A stretch of 64,000 nt of DNA from Enterococcus gilvus ATCC BAA-350 (GTDB taxonomy: Bacteria > Bacillota > Bacilli > Lactobacillales > Enterococcaceae). The notes under the pieces are model-generated. The model was not told the origin of the DNA and did not search any database. It saw only the letters and a list, made by a program, of their open reading frames with translations. Positions 17,683 through 25,372 of this stretch are shown piece by piece; position 1 is the first letter of the stretch, and each line of letters begins with the position of its first letter. The stretch covers positions 806,001 to 870,000 of the forward strand of contig NZ_ASWH01000002.1 in the NCBI RefSeq assembly GCF_000407545.1, in the 5' to 3' direction. Both the position numbers and the translations under genes were made by a program.

Positions 17683-19098
17683 CTATTGCTCCAATAATTT
17701 ATTAAACTCGGCCATTACATAAGTAACTTCTAACCCGATAATGACTTGATAATTTTTTTCTGTAGGTTTAATGACACCACTGACTCCTAATTGTTTAATT
17801 CGTTGTTCATCAACAATTGTTGGATTTTCTACCTCAACTCTTAAACGTGTATTACAACTATAAGCGTCAGAGACATTCTCTGCCCCTCCAAAAGCCTGCA
17901 GCATTTTTTTTGCCATATATTCATAATTTTTACTCGCTAAGCCTAGCTCTTTTTCTTCTTCTATAGTTTCTACTCCATAATCTGTCGCCACTTCTCTTCC
18001 TAAAGTGTGAATGTTGCGTTTCTTAATCAAGTAGTAGAATGTAAAATAATAAAGAGCAAAGAAAACGAGCCCAACTGGAATGATTAATATTGCATTCGTT
18101 GCAATCCGAAAGTTGATCAAATAATCAACGATACATGCTCCAAAAGTAAAACCAATTCGAATATTTAGTAAATAACAAACAATCCCTGCTAGACCTGCAA
18201 ATATAGCATGTACAACGTAAAGCATCGGCGAAAGAAACATGAAACTAAACTCGACAGGCTCAGTGATGTTTGAAATAAATGACGTTGCGGCCCCACTCCC
18301 CATAATTCCTTTAACCATATCCTTGTTTTCCTTGTATGCTGCTCGATAAATTGCGTAACAAATTGCTGGAACTCCAAACATCATAACTACGAAGAAACCT
18401 GATAAAAATAGACCTGCCTGCGGATCTCCATTAATAAAACGCGTCATCTCACCTCGAAACACTTCGCCATTAGGTGCTGTGTAACTACCTAAATCGTAGT
18501 AAACATAAGTATTTAGAACATGATGAAGACCAAAAGGTATCAATAAGCGATTCAAAAACATGAAAATTCCTACTCCTAAGGCACCCATATTTACTAATAA
18601 TCTCGCAAAAGTGTCAATCCCCGCTTGAGCAAATGGCCATAAGAAGCCAAATACAACGGAAGTAACAGTCTGAATAATCATAACCATCGTCAATGGAAAT
18701 TTTTCACCTGCAAAATAAGAAAAGACCATCGGTAATTTTTGTTCTTTGAATCGATTATAAGTCCACGCGGCAATCAATCCGGAAATAATCCCGCCGAAAA
18801 TCCCCATATTAACAGCCGGATTCATGATCTCTAATCCTTTTTTCAACGTAGCAATTGCAAGAAATCCGGTAAGTGCAGGAATTCCCTTGTCCTTTGTTTT
18901 GGCAAATCCAATCGTTACACCGATTGCAAATAGTATATCTAAATTCCCAAATACAGCGTTTCCAGCGGCACCAATGACTGGAATGTTCAACATATCGTCT
19001 GCAGAAAGGCGCATAATCAAACCCGCCAATGGCATCGCAGCGACCGGAAGCAGCATTGCTCTTCCCAATTTTTGAATATTTGCTTTGAAATTCGACAT
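17683..19098 (-). CDS. PTS EIIBC permease, glucose/GlcNAc/maltose class
   Basis: Membrane permease of 471 residues: EIIC domain at about 1-370 with ten or so hydrophobic segments and the motif NRLLIPFGLHHVLNTYVYYD typical of NagE-like permeases, then an EIIB domain at about 395-471 with phosphocysteine in SCNTRLRVEVEN. No EIIA is fused; the separate EIIA gene lies two genes downstream. Start ATG 19098 after AAGGAGGAG. The NITEPVEFSFMFLSP segment is the conserved substrate-binding region. Likely sugars are a glucoside, maltose-like disaccharide or chitobiose-like sugar. Confidence 0.92.
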   Translation of the reverse strand: MSNFKANIQKLGRAMLLPVAAMPLAGLIMRLSADDMLNIPVIGAAGNAVFGNLDILFAIGVTIGFAKTKDKGIPALTGFLAIATLKKGLEIMNPAVNMGIFGGIISGLIAAWTYNRFKEQKLPMVFSYFAGEKFPLTMVMIIQTVTSVVFGFLWPFAQAGIDTFARLLVNMGALGVGIFMFLNRLLIPFGLHHVLNTYVYYDLGSYTAPNGEVFRGEMTRFINGDPQAGLFLSGFFVVMMFGVPAICYAIYRAAYKENKDMVKGIMGSGAATSFISNITEPVEFSFMFLSPMLYVVHAIFAGLAGIVCYLLNIRIGFTFGACIVDYLINFRIATNAILIIPVGLVFFALYYFTFYYLIKKRNIHTLGREVATDYGVETIEEEKELGLASKNYEYMAKKMLQAFGGAENVSDAYSCNTRLRVEVENPTIVDEQRIKQLGVSGVIKPTEKNYQVIIGLEVTYVMAEFNKLLEQ

Positions 19099-19116
19099 TT
19101 CTAACTCCTCCTTATT

Positions 19117-19881
19117 TTAAATATCCTTATAGGTTATTAATTCAATTGAAAAATCTTCTTTGACCAATTGTGCAAACTCTGAGTGTATCAAAAATTCTAC
19201 TTGATTTGCCCTTGGATAAACAAAGCTCGATCCATTCAATAGTGCTTGATCAAGATAGGCAGTGTGACACATAACTTCAATTGTTTTGTGTGCACGTAAA
19301 ATAGAAAGTAATCGTTCCAAATACTCCTCTACTGAGCAATCAATCTGACGTTTCTCAATAACTGCTTCACCAACATCATCAAAATGAGGTTCAAAATAAT
19401 CCACATGGCGCACTTCATTTTTTTTCTCAAAATTACCCCGAACGGGAAGATCATATTTTTTAGCCAATGCGATGATAATTTCCTGATTCATTCCGAACGT
19501 ATGTGTATGGTGATGGCTATCTAAATGAGTTGGAAAAATTCCAGCACGATAAACCTTTTGGATTTGTTCATTCCATTCTTGATAGAGCTGGTCTCCATCC
19601 ACCTTAAAAGGTTGTGTATAAAATGATAGGTTCTTAAACTTATCTCCATCCATCAGACTCTCAACATTTTTCAACAATGGCTTTCCGCAAGTCAATGTTA
19701 GATGGACGCCAACTCCAAGATTTGGTAAATCTTTTTTTAGTTTCACTGCGTGTTCGAACCCTGGCATATTCGCCATTAATGTTGTTGATGTCAAAATACC
19801 TCGTTGATAAGCATCCATGATCCCGTAATTTACACCGTAGCTATAGCCGAAATCATCTGAATTGAATATTACTTTTCCCAT
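19117..19881 (-). CDS. YdjC/ChbG-family carbohydrate deacetylase
   Basis: Metal-dependent deacetylase family; ChbG removes an acetyl group from diacetylchitobiose-6-phosphate. 254 residues. Metal ligands visible as NSDDFGYS near the N-terminus and the histidine cluster HLDSHHHTHTFG at about 118-129, with GVGVHLTLTCGKPLL before it. First structural gene after licT, preceded by an antiterminator/terminator leader and 18 bases before the permease gene. In this operon it would act on a phosphorylated acetylated disaccharide before GH4 cleavage; the family is broad, so the substrate is inference. Confidence 0.88.
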   Translation of the reverse strand: MGKVIFNSDDFGYSYGVNYGIMDAYQRGILTSTTLMANMPGFEHAVKLKKDLPNLGVGVHLTLTCGKPLLKNVESLMDGDKFKNLSFYTQPFKVDGDQLYQEWNEQIQKVYRAGIFPTHLDSHHHTHTFGMNQEIIIALAKKYDLPVRGNFEKKNEVRHVDYFEPHFDDVGEAVIEKRQIDCSVEEYLERLLSILRAHKTIEVMCHTAYLDQALLNGSSFVYPRANQVEFLIHSEFAQLVKEDFSIELITYKDI

Positions 19882-19910
19882 TTTTTTCTTCCTTTCTTTC
19901 TTATACTAAA

Positions 19911-19983
19911 AATAGGCGCAACCTATGAGTACAGAAAATTTCTCTGTAATTCAAAAGGTTGCGCCTATTAAATAGTAACGCCC
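19911..19983 (-). promoter_or_regulatory. LicT-type RAT antiterminator and overlapping terminator ahead of the deacetylase gene
   Basis: Directly after the licT stop the minus strand reads GGGCGTTACTATTTAATAGG followed by CGCAACCT (RAT-like, 19956-19983). Its 3' half is also the 5' arm of a 14-base perfect stem AGGTTGCGCCTATT/AATAGGCGCAACCT (19956-19969 with 19911-19924) ending in a T-rich stretch. The two structures are mutually exclusive, the classical BglG/LicT switch. Confidence 0.85.
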
Positions 19984-19985
19984 TA

Positions 19986-20807
19986 TTATTGAATTCTAGC
20001 CAAATGAATCGCCAAGTATATGACCTCATTTTCTTGAACAGCCAGATTGAACTTTTTTTCAATCATTTGTTTTATTGCAAATGCTGTTCGATATGGTTCA
20101 CTTTCTTTAAAAGTATTAATAAAAAAACCAATATTTTCTGTCGGAGATTCCTCCTGATAAATCAAACGCTTAACCAAAAATTTAATATGAATCATCATTC
20201 GATGGTAAGCCAATGATTCCTTATCAAATTGATATCCATAGATTTTCTCTAAATCCTCTAAGATTGTTTTTGTCATTTCTAAGATCTTTAGACTATTTAG
20301 ACTATTTCGCTCTCCCAGTTCAGCATTGATAATATGCATCGTGATAAATCCAACCTCGTTAGCGCCTAACTCTGTATTATAGCGCTGATTAATCAAGCTA
20401 ACGACTTCATTGGCTGTGGTATATTCCTCAGGATAGAGTAATTTCATTTCAGGTAACATGATTGCAGTTACTTGGCTATCTTCTTTTTGACGCTGAATAG
20501 CAAAGTAAATATGATCGGTTAATGCGATATAAATATTCGAGTCTAGCGGTGAAGCGATTCTTTTTGAAATGAACTGAATAATTTCTTCAGAAAACTCAAT
20601 AAATTCTATTGGGATTTGAGCAGCCATTTCACTGAACATTTTCGTTTTCTCTTTTGAGTCTAAAGTGAAAAATTTATCAGCTCGAGTTGGATCAAAATCC
20701 TGTTTGAGGCTAGCAGAAAATCCTATTCCCTTACCCATAGCGATTTTTTCTGTCCCATCGTCATCAATTAAAATTACATTATGATTGATTTTTTTGACCA
20801 CCTTCAT
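19986..20807 (-). CDS. licT: BglG/LicT-family transcription antiterminator
   Basis: RNA-binding antiterminator of 273 residues: CAT RNA-binding domain at 1-56 (MKVVKKINHNVILIDDDG, MGKGIGFSA), then two PTS-regulated PRD domains (about 65-170 and 175-273) with conserved histidines in LTDHIYFAIQR, FITMHIINAE, YHRMMIHIKFL and YLAIHLAR. When dephosphorylated by an active sugar permease it binds the RAT elements at 20887-20915 and 19956-19983 and lets transcription proceed. It is the first gene of the operon and is itself under one of these elements, giving positive autoregulation. Confidence 0.93.
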   Translation of the reverse strand: MKVVKKINHNVILIDDDGTEKIAMGKGIGFSASLKQDFDPTRADKFFTLDSKEKTKMFSEMAAQIPIEFIEFSEEIIQFISKRIASPLDSNIYIALTDHIYFAIQRQKEDSQVTAIMLPEMKLLYPEEYTTANEVVSLINQRYNTELGANEVGFITMHIINAELGERNSLNSLKILEMTKTILEDLEKIYGYQFDKESLAYHRMMIHIKFLVKRLIYQEESPTENIGFFINTFKESEPYRTAFAIKQMIEKKFNLAVQENEVIYLAIHLARIQ

Positions 20808-20861
20808 TTGCTGTACCGGTCCTCTCTATAAAATACTAAAGCTTTTATAAAACAACAAAAA

Positions 20862-20915
20862 ACGACCTAAGGAAATTGTCTTTCCTAGGTCGTGCCTAAT
20901 TTAATAGTTACACCC
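20862..20915 (-). promoter_or_regulatory. RAT antiterminator and terminator in the licT leader
   Basis: Minus strand GGGTGTAACTATTAAATTAG followed by GCACGACCT (20887-20915) resembles the element before the deacetylase gene. It overlaps the terminator stem ACGACCTAGGAAAG/CTTTCC-family repeat at 20862-20893 that ends in TTTTTTG. It lies about 55 bases before the licT start. Confidence 0.85.
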
Positions 20916-21065
20916 TATCTGTTTACACGCTCAATATAGCAAATAAAAAAAGCGCTGTCAATAAGATTTAAATATTAATTTTAGATCAACATTATTCTAA
21001 ATGAAACATTCTATAAATTCCAATAACACTTAACAGTCGATTTATCTTTTAATTTTCTTTCATGA

Positions 21066-21860
21066 TTATCTAACTAATTTTTCCAACACCTGCATCACAC
21101 CTGAATCATTATGAGAAGGTGCTTGGTTTTTTGCCGTTGTGAACACTTCGGGGCTGCATTCTTTCATGGCGTAACTGTGTTCTGTTAATGCGAGCATTTC
21201 CAAATCATTGTTGGCATCGCCAAAGGCCGCCAATTCATTGGGTTCAATGCCCCATTCGTCCAGCAATTGCTTGATCGCACGGCCTTTTGTGACTCCCGGA
21301 ATGATGATATCGATGCTGCCGTGTCCACTGGTGACCGCGGTGATTTCTCCTGCGAAGGTTTCATTCAGATGGGCCGCGATCGCGTATGTTTTCTCTACTT
21401 CCACGTCTAACGCAAATTTTACGATGGGATCGTCTGGTAGAGTGTCGAAATCCGCCACTTCTTCCAAACGATAGCTATAGATGCGCGCAAATTTTTTGAA
21501 GTCTTCACTGGCACTTTTTAGCATATAGGAAGAGGCGATCCCACAGGCAACAAATTCCAACTCATGTTCGCTCTGAATGAGTGAATCCATGATTTTTTTG
21601 GTCAGCTCTTTAGAAAAATGATGCTCCTGCTGCAAGCCGTCATCATTAAAAACCAGTGCCCCGTTCTCGGAGACATAGGTGATTCCTCGATCGCCGCTGA
21701 AAAAGGAACGTAACTGGTAATATTGATTCCCGCTGGCGACGATGAAACGAACACCATTTTCCCGCATCTTCGAATAGAGTTCCTCAAATCTAGGACGATC
21801 ATAGTCGTTTAAACTGTTCAGAAAGGTTCCATCCATGTCTACTGCTACTGCTTTAATCAT
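21066..21860 (-). CDS. Cof-type HAD-superfamily sugar-phosphate phosphatase
   Basis: Soluble phosphatase of 264 residues. HAD motif I is VAVDMDGTFLN with the nucleophilic aspartates at the N-terminus; motif II VASGNQ; motif IV AFGDANNDLEML near the C-terminus; a C2-type cap lies between. Cof proteins hydrolyse a range of sugar phosphates and cofactors, so the natural substrate is unknown. The start overlaps the glycosyltransferase stop by 8 bases, so the two are co-translated as part of a three-gene overlapping set. Confidence 0.88.
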   Translation of the reverse strand: MIKAVAVDMDGTFLNSLNDYDRPRFEELYSKMRENGVRFIVASGNQYYQLRSFFSGDRGITYVSENGALVFNDDGLQQEHHFSKELTKKIMDSLIQSEHELEFVACGIASSYMLKSASEDFKKFARIYSYRLEEVADFDTLPDDPIVKFALDVEVEKTYAIAAHLNETFAGEITAVTSGHGSIDIIIPGVTKGRAIKQLLDEWGIEPNELAAFGDANNDLEMLALTEHSYAMKECSPEVFTTAKNQAPSHNDSGVMQVLEKLVR

Positions 21861-22800
21861 TTGTTTCCTCCTTTTTCGTCAATAATTGATGCAGCACATT
21901 TAACTGCAATTCAAAATTTTGCCGCGCTTTTTTGTTTTCTGTATCTAAAATAAATCCGCAGGACAAGTTGAGCAATGCCGCCAGCATTAAAAATCCTGCT
22001 GTGATCAATGTCGGCATTTGCTCAACGAACCCTGTACGGAAATAGTCGATAAAAACAGGTGTGCCCAATCCAATAGCACCTACAGCCAAAAGAGCCGCCA
22101 ATGCACTAAAAAACAGAAGTGGACGATAATCTTTAAATAACTGAACTATCGTTTTGATCACCCGTACTCCGTCTGAGACTGTATTTAATTTTGATTCACT
22201 GCCTGTTGGACGATCACGGTAATCGACTTCAACAGTTTTGATCACAAAATTTTTATCCAGCGCGTGGATATTCATTTCCGTTTCTATCTCAAAACCCTTG
22301 CTCAAAACGGGCATGCTTTTCGCAAATAGCGGACTCAAGGCGCGATACCCGGTCAAAATATCTTTGATGTTTCCGTTGAAGAAAGAATTGATCAGACGGC
22401 GCACCATGACATTTCCAGAATTATGAAAGGGACGCTTGTTTTCGGAGAAATACGTTGAAGAGAGGCGATCCCCCGTCACCATGTCCGCACCGTTTTCAAG
22501 CACTTCGCGGCACATCTTGCGGGCATCTTTTGCGGGATAGGTATCATCGCCGTCCACTAATAAATAGCATAGTGCGTCGATTTCACGAAACATTGTCCGT
22601 ACGACATTTCCCTTTCCTTGCCGACTTTCTTTTTTTACCTTCACCCCTGCTGCTTTAGCGATGGCATAGGTATTGTCGGTGGAATTATTATCGTAAACAT
22701 AAATGGTCCCCTCCGGCAGCTCTGCTTTGAAGTCGTCAATCACTGCTTGAATCGTCTGCTCTTCATTATAGCAGGGGATCAGTACGGCAATTTTATCCAC
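21853..22800 (-). CDS. Family 2 glycosyltransferase with C-terminal membrane anchor
   Basis: 315 residues. GT-A domain at 1-225: IAVLIPCYNEEQTIQAVIDD, the donor-binding LVDGDDTYPAKDAR (D-x-D) and RALSPLFAKSMPVLSKGFEIETEM, as in polyprenyl-phosphate sugar transferases. Two hydrophobic helices at about 228-250 and 262-285 anchor it, followed by a basic tail. It likely makes a lipid-linked sugar for wall or glycolipid decoration. It overlaps the AraC gene by 8 bases upstream and the HAD gene by 8 bases downstream. Sugar and acceptor are unknown. Confidence 0.88.
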   Translation of the reverse strand: MDKIAVLIPCYNEEQTIQAVIDDFKAELPEGTIYVYDNNSTDNTYAIAKAAGVKVKKESRQGKGNVVRTMFREIDALCYLLVDGDDTYPAKDARKMCREVLENGADMVTGDRLSSTYFSENKRPFHNSGNVMVRRLINSFFNGNIKDILTGYRALSPLFAKSMPVLSKGFEIETEMNIHALDKNFVIKTVEVDYRDRPTGSESKLNTVSDGVRVIKTIVQLFKDYRPLLFFSALAALLAVGAIGLGTPVFIDYFRTGFVEQMPTLITAGFLMLAALLNLSCGFILDTENKKARQNFELQLNVLHQLLTKKEETND

Positions 22801-23707
22801 TTACTTCGTCCTCTTTTCGTTGATTTTTTCGATAATACTTCGGCGTTTGATTAAATCGTGCTTTAAACAGCTTTCCGAAATAGCTGGCATTTTTGAAGCC
22901 GCACGCCTTTGCCACTTGCTCGATGGGCCAATTTGTATTCACCAATAGCGCCGCGGCCATGGACATTCGGTAGTCATTGATGTATTCCATCGGCTTTTTT
23001 TGAGTGAAGCGAGCAAAGATGCGAAAGCATTCGGAGCGGCTGATGCCTGTCGCTTCACAAATGGTCTGGATCGTCACGTGCTTCATATAATTTTTTTGGA
23101 TGTAATACATCACTGCTTTGATTTCTTTTTCGTGTTTTTCTGGTCGTTTCATCAACGTTTTTTTCTGCTGTTGGAATAAATGAAGAAATACTGTTTCCCA
23201 GATCGAACTAAGCTTAGAAAGGACACGCAGCTCATAGCCCGTTCCTTCTTCGATCGACGCCAGTTCTACCAATCGCTGAAACATCTCTGCGCCTATCGCC
23301 GTTCGCTTCTCGAACAGTCTTCCAAGAAAGCCTTCGTCCCTTAATGATTGAAAATATTTTTGGTAGATCGTTCCCGCACCACCGCCGGTCAATAGATCCG
23401 TAGAAAAAACGATCGTCAGCATTTTGGCGGAGCGATTTTTTTCCTGCAAAGCCGCCCCATGCAAGCTATTCGAAAAAACCACGACGCTGTCTCCTTCATT
23501 TAAAACAAATTGCTGATCGTTCAATCGATAATCCAATGTTCCCTCCAGTAGCACATTCATCTCGATCGTCTCATGCCAATGGTAATTCAATATCTGACCA
23601 ACCGAATCATTAAAATCATCCTGCCAGACACCAAAAGGAAACGCATCGTCTGGAAACACCATCAGTTCTTTCAGATTTCTATCTAAGTAAAGCTCTTTCG
23701 CAAACAT
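22793..23707 (-). CDS. AraC-family regulator with N-terminal cupin-like domain
   Basis: 304 residues. Sensor domain at about 25-110 (HWHETIEMNVLLEGTLDYRL, LNEGDSVVVFSNSLHGAAL) and two helix-turn-helices in the C-terminal 100 residues (VTIQTICEATGISRSECFRIF; WPIEQVAKACGFKNASYFGKLF followed by NQTPKYYR). Probably controls its own overlapping operon with the glycosyltransferase and phosphatase. The coupling of an AraC activator to a lipid-sugar transferase suggests an inducible envelope modification, but nothing in the sequence shows the signal. Confidence 0.9.
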   Translation of the reverse strand: MFAKELYLDRNLKELMVFPDDAFPFGVWQDDFNDSVGQILNYHWHETIEMNVLLEGTLDYRLNDQQFVLNEGDSVVVFSNSLHGAALQEKNRSAKMLTIVFSTDLLTGGGAGTIYQKYFQSLRDEGFLGRLFEKRTAIGAEMFQRLVELASIEEGTGYELRVLSKLSSIWETVFLHLFQQQKKTLMKRPEKHEKEIKAVMYYIQKNYMKHVTIQTICEATGISRSECFRIFARFTQKKPMEYINDYRMSMAAALLVNTNWPIEQVAKACGFKNASYFGKLFKARFNQTPKYYRKNQRKEDEVSG

Positions 23708-23860
23708 CGCATCACATCCGAAACTATTTTTATAGTATATTAACTTATTATAGCGTTTTCAGCGTCATTTTGAAACTATTTTTTTATAATCAAACATTCG
23801 TTTACAAATTGATAGGCTCTTATTCTATTTAAAAACAGGACCGCGCACGTTTATTAACAA

Positions 23861-23893
23861 AAAAATCACTCCCGCGCCTGCGAAAGTGATCGT
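23861..23893 (-). terminator. Terminator after the SDR gene
   Basis: Minus strand stem ATCACTTTCGC/GCGGGAGTGAT (two G-U pairs), loop AGGC, followed by seven T. Confidence 0.85.
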
Positions 23894-23895
23894 CC

Positions 23896-24495
23896 TTAAT
23901 AGACTTGGTATTCTTGTCCGGTTTGTTTGCCTTCGACGCTTTTTACATACGCCATTGCGACCCGCTCTGCTGGCACTGGAACAAAGCCTTTAAAGGAGTC
24001 TTGGTAGTCGTCGTAGGACTCCACTAACACATTGGGGCTGACACAATTGATTCTTTTGCCGTGGGTAAAATCAATGGCTGCTGATTTTACGAAGGCCATC
24101 ACACCACCATTTGCCATGGCCGCAGAGGCACCGCCAGGAATGGGGTCGTCCTTCATGATCCCAGTCGTCAAGGTAATGCTGCCGTCGTTGCGCAAATACT
24201 TCTGTCCAATCAACACCAGATTGATTTGTCCCAGTAATTTGCTTTGCACCGCCACCATATTGTCCTCCGGCGTCATCTCCTCTACCCCACGAAAGGTCGC
24301 CGCTCCTGAGGCATTGACGATCGCATCAACATGACCGACTTTTTTAAACAGACCTTCGATACTTTCCACCGAAGTCAAATCTACATGTACATCCCCGCTC
24401 GTTCTCCCCGCCAGGATCAGTTCGTGTTTTTCTTTTAATTTCTCAACGACCGCCTGACCGATCGTTCCATTTCCTCCGACTATCAAGATCCGCAT
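23896..24495 (-). CDS. Short-chain dehydrogenase/reductase (YwnB/CsgA-like small SDR)
   Basis: 199 residues from ATG 24495, chosen because GGAG lies eight bases upstream and MRILIVGGNGTIG begins the fold; an upstream in-frame extension is not family-like. Nucleotide-binding GGNGTIGQA and VNASGAATF are visible. The usual YxxxK is not clear: the region ASAAMANGGVMAFVKSAAIDF has a lysine but no tyrosine four before it, as seen in a group of short SDR proteins. Function unknown; single gene. Confidence 0.78.
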   Translation of the reverse strand: MRILIVGGNGTIGQAVVEKLKEKHELILAGRTSGDVHVDLTSVESIEGLFKKVGHVDAIVNASGAATFRGVEEMTPEDNMVAVQSKLLGQINLVLIGQKYLRNDGSITLTTGIMKDDPIPGGASAAMANGGVMAFVKSAAIDFTHGKRINCVSPNVLVESYDDYQDSFKGFVPVPAERVAMAYVKSVEGKQTGQEYQVY

Positions 24496-24595
24496 GATTG
24501 TCCACTCCTTCTCTCCCATAAAAAATTTTTGATCGTATGATTTGCTTCTTCTATTATAGAACAATCAAAAAAAGCTTTCAGCATAAATTGACATG

Positions 24596-24622
24596 AAAAA
24601 AAGACCCGCCATCGCAGGTCTA
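24596..24622 (-). terminator. Terminator after the CsbD-like gene
   Basis: Minus strand imperfect stem AGACCTGC/GCGGGTCT with a short loop followed by seven T, directly after the stop. Confidence 0.75.
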
Positions 24623-24626
24623 AGAC

Positions 24627-24815
24627 TTAATCTTCTTTGTTCTTGTCGATCTTTTTGTTGATTTTACCAGCAACATCATCTGCTGTTTCTTTTGCTTTGT
24701 CTTTCGCTTTACCGAAGCCTTGTTGGATTTTCCCTTTTAGTTCAGTTGATTCATCATCGGTTACTTTTCCTTTAGCTTCGTTCACTTTACCTTTTAGCTC
24801 ATCGTTGTTTGCCAT
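24627..24815 (-). CDS. CsbD-family stress protein
   Basis: Small soluble protein of 62 residues, start MANNDELKGKVNEAKGKVTD behind AGGAGGG (a longer frame to 24863 is not needed). Repeated lysine-rich helices KGKVNEAKGKVTDD and KGKIQQGFGKAKDKAKET are the CsbD pattern. In Firmicutes CsbD proteins are general-stress-induced; molecular role unknown. Single gene with its own terminator. Confidence 0.9.
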   Translation of the reverse strand: MANNDELKGKVNEAKGKVTDDESTELKGKIQQGFGKAKDKAKETADDVAGKINKKIDKNKED

Positions 24816-24909
24816 AATAAACCCTCCTAATGATTCTTCTATTTTTCTTAGAGAAAAATACATTTGACTCTATCTCTAAATTTATTCTACCACCAGGAAA
24901 ATAAGATGG

Positions 24910-25089
24910 CTAAGAATCTGCTTGCGTTGTCAATACAGCTTCCGCCTGTTCGATCTCCCGCTGCAACGCCTTGATCCGCTCCGTTTTCAGTTCACTGGAA
25001 AGCGTCAATTGCTCCAGCCTTCTCAATTAATTTTTTGCCGCAACTAACTCTGCTTTCACAACTAAAAGAACGCTTTCATTCATCTCCAT
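24910..25089 (-). pseudogene. Small coiled-coil protein gene interrupted by an ochre stop
   Basis: From ATG 25089, behind a strong GGGAGGAAA site, the frame reads MEMNESVLLVVKAELVAAKN, then TAA (25027-25029), then in the same frame LRRLEQLTLSSELKTERIKA and on to TAG at 24910-24912, 59 sense-length positions in all. The second half is a heptad-like amphipathic helix. A single-base change would restore one small protein. Alternatively the TTG right after the TAA could be a separate start, but it has no ribosome site. Facing gene 25164-25343 is about the same size. Confidence 0.55.
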
Positions 25090-25163
25090 TGTACATTTCC
25101 TCCCAAGCACCGCGCACCAATCTCTTCTTGATTCTATGCTACACTGCTTCTGAGGTGAAGTAA

Positions 25164-25343
25164 ATGCGAAATACATGGTTACAGGAACAATTAGGGGCTA
25201 TTTCAGAGGAAAAGTACCAATTCGTCGTTGACGAAGCGGTGAAATATATCGAACAATTAGAAGACGACAATGAAAGTTTGCAGATCGCTCTGGAAGGCAA
25301 TATCTGGAGCCCTAAAAAATGGAACGAAAAAGCAGAGAAGTAG
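25164..25343 (+). CDS. Small acidic hypothetical protein, 59 residues
   Basis: ATG 25164 lies behind GAGGTGAAG; the frame gives 59 residues beginning MRNTWLQEQLGAISEEKYQF and ending PKKWNEKAEK, rich in Glu and Gln and probably helical. A hairpin with T-run overlaps its end, so it is a normally bounded gene. I do not recognise a family. It is divergent from the broken small coiled-coil gene, with 74 bases between starts. Confidence 0.7.
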   Translation: MRNTWLQEQLGAISEEKYQFVVDEAVKYIEQLEDDNESLQIALEGNIWSPKKWNEKAEK

Positions 25344-25372
25344 CCAAAAACGTTGGCTACTTCTCTGTTTTT
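25337..25372. terminator. Terminator between the small gene and the C-S lyase gene
   Basis: Stem GAAGTAGCC/GGCTACTTC with an eight- to nine-base loop, followed by TCTGTTTTTT on the plus strand; works for the small plus-strand gene and closes the convergent minus-strand operon. Confidence 0.85.
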
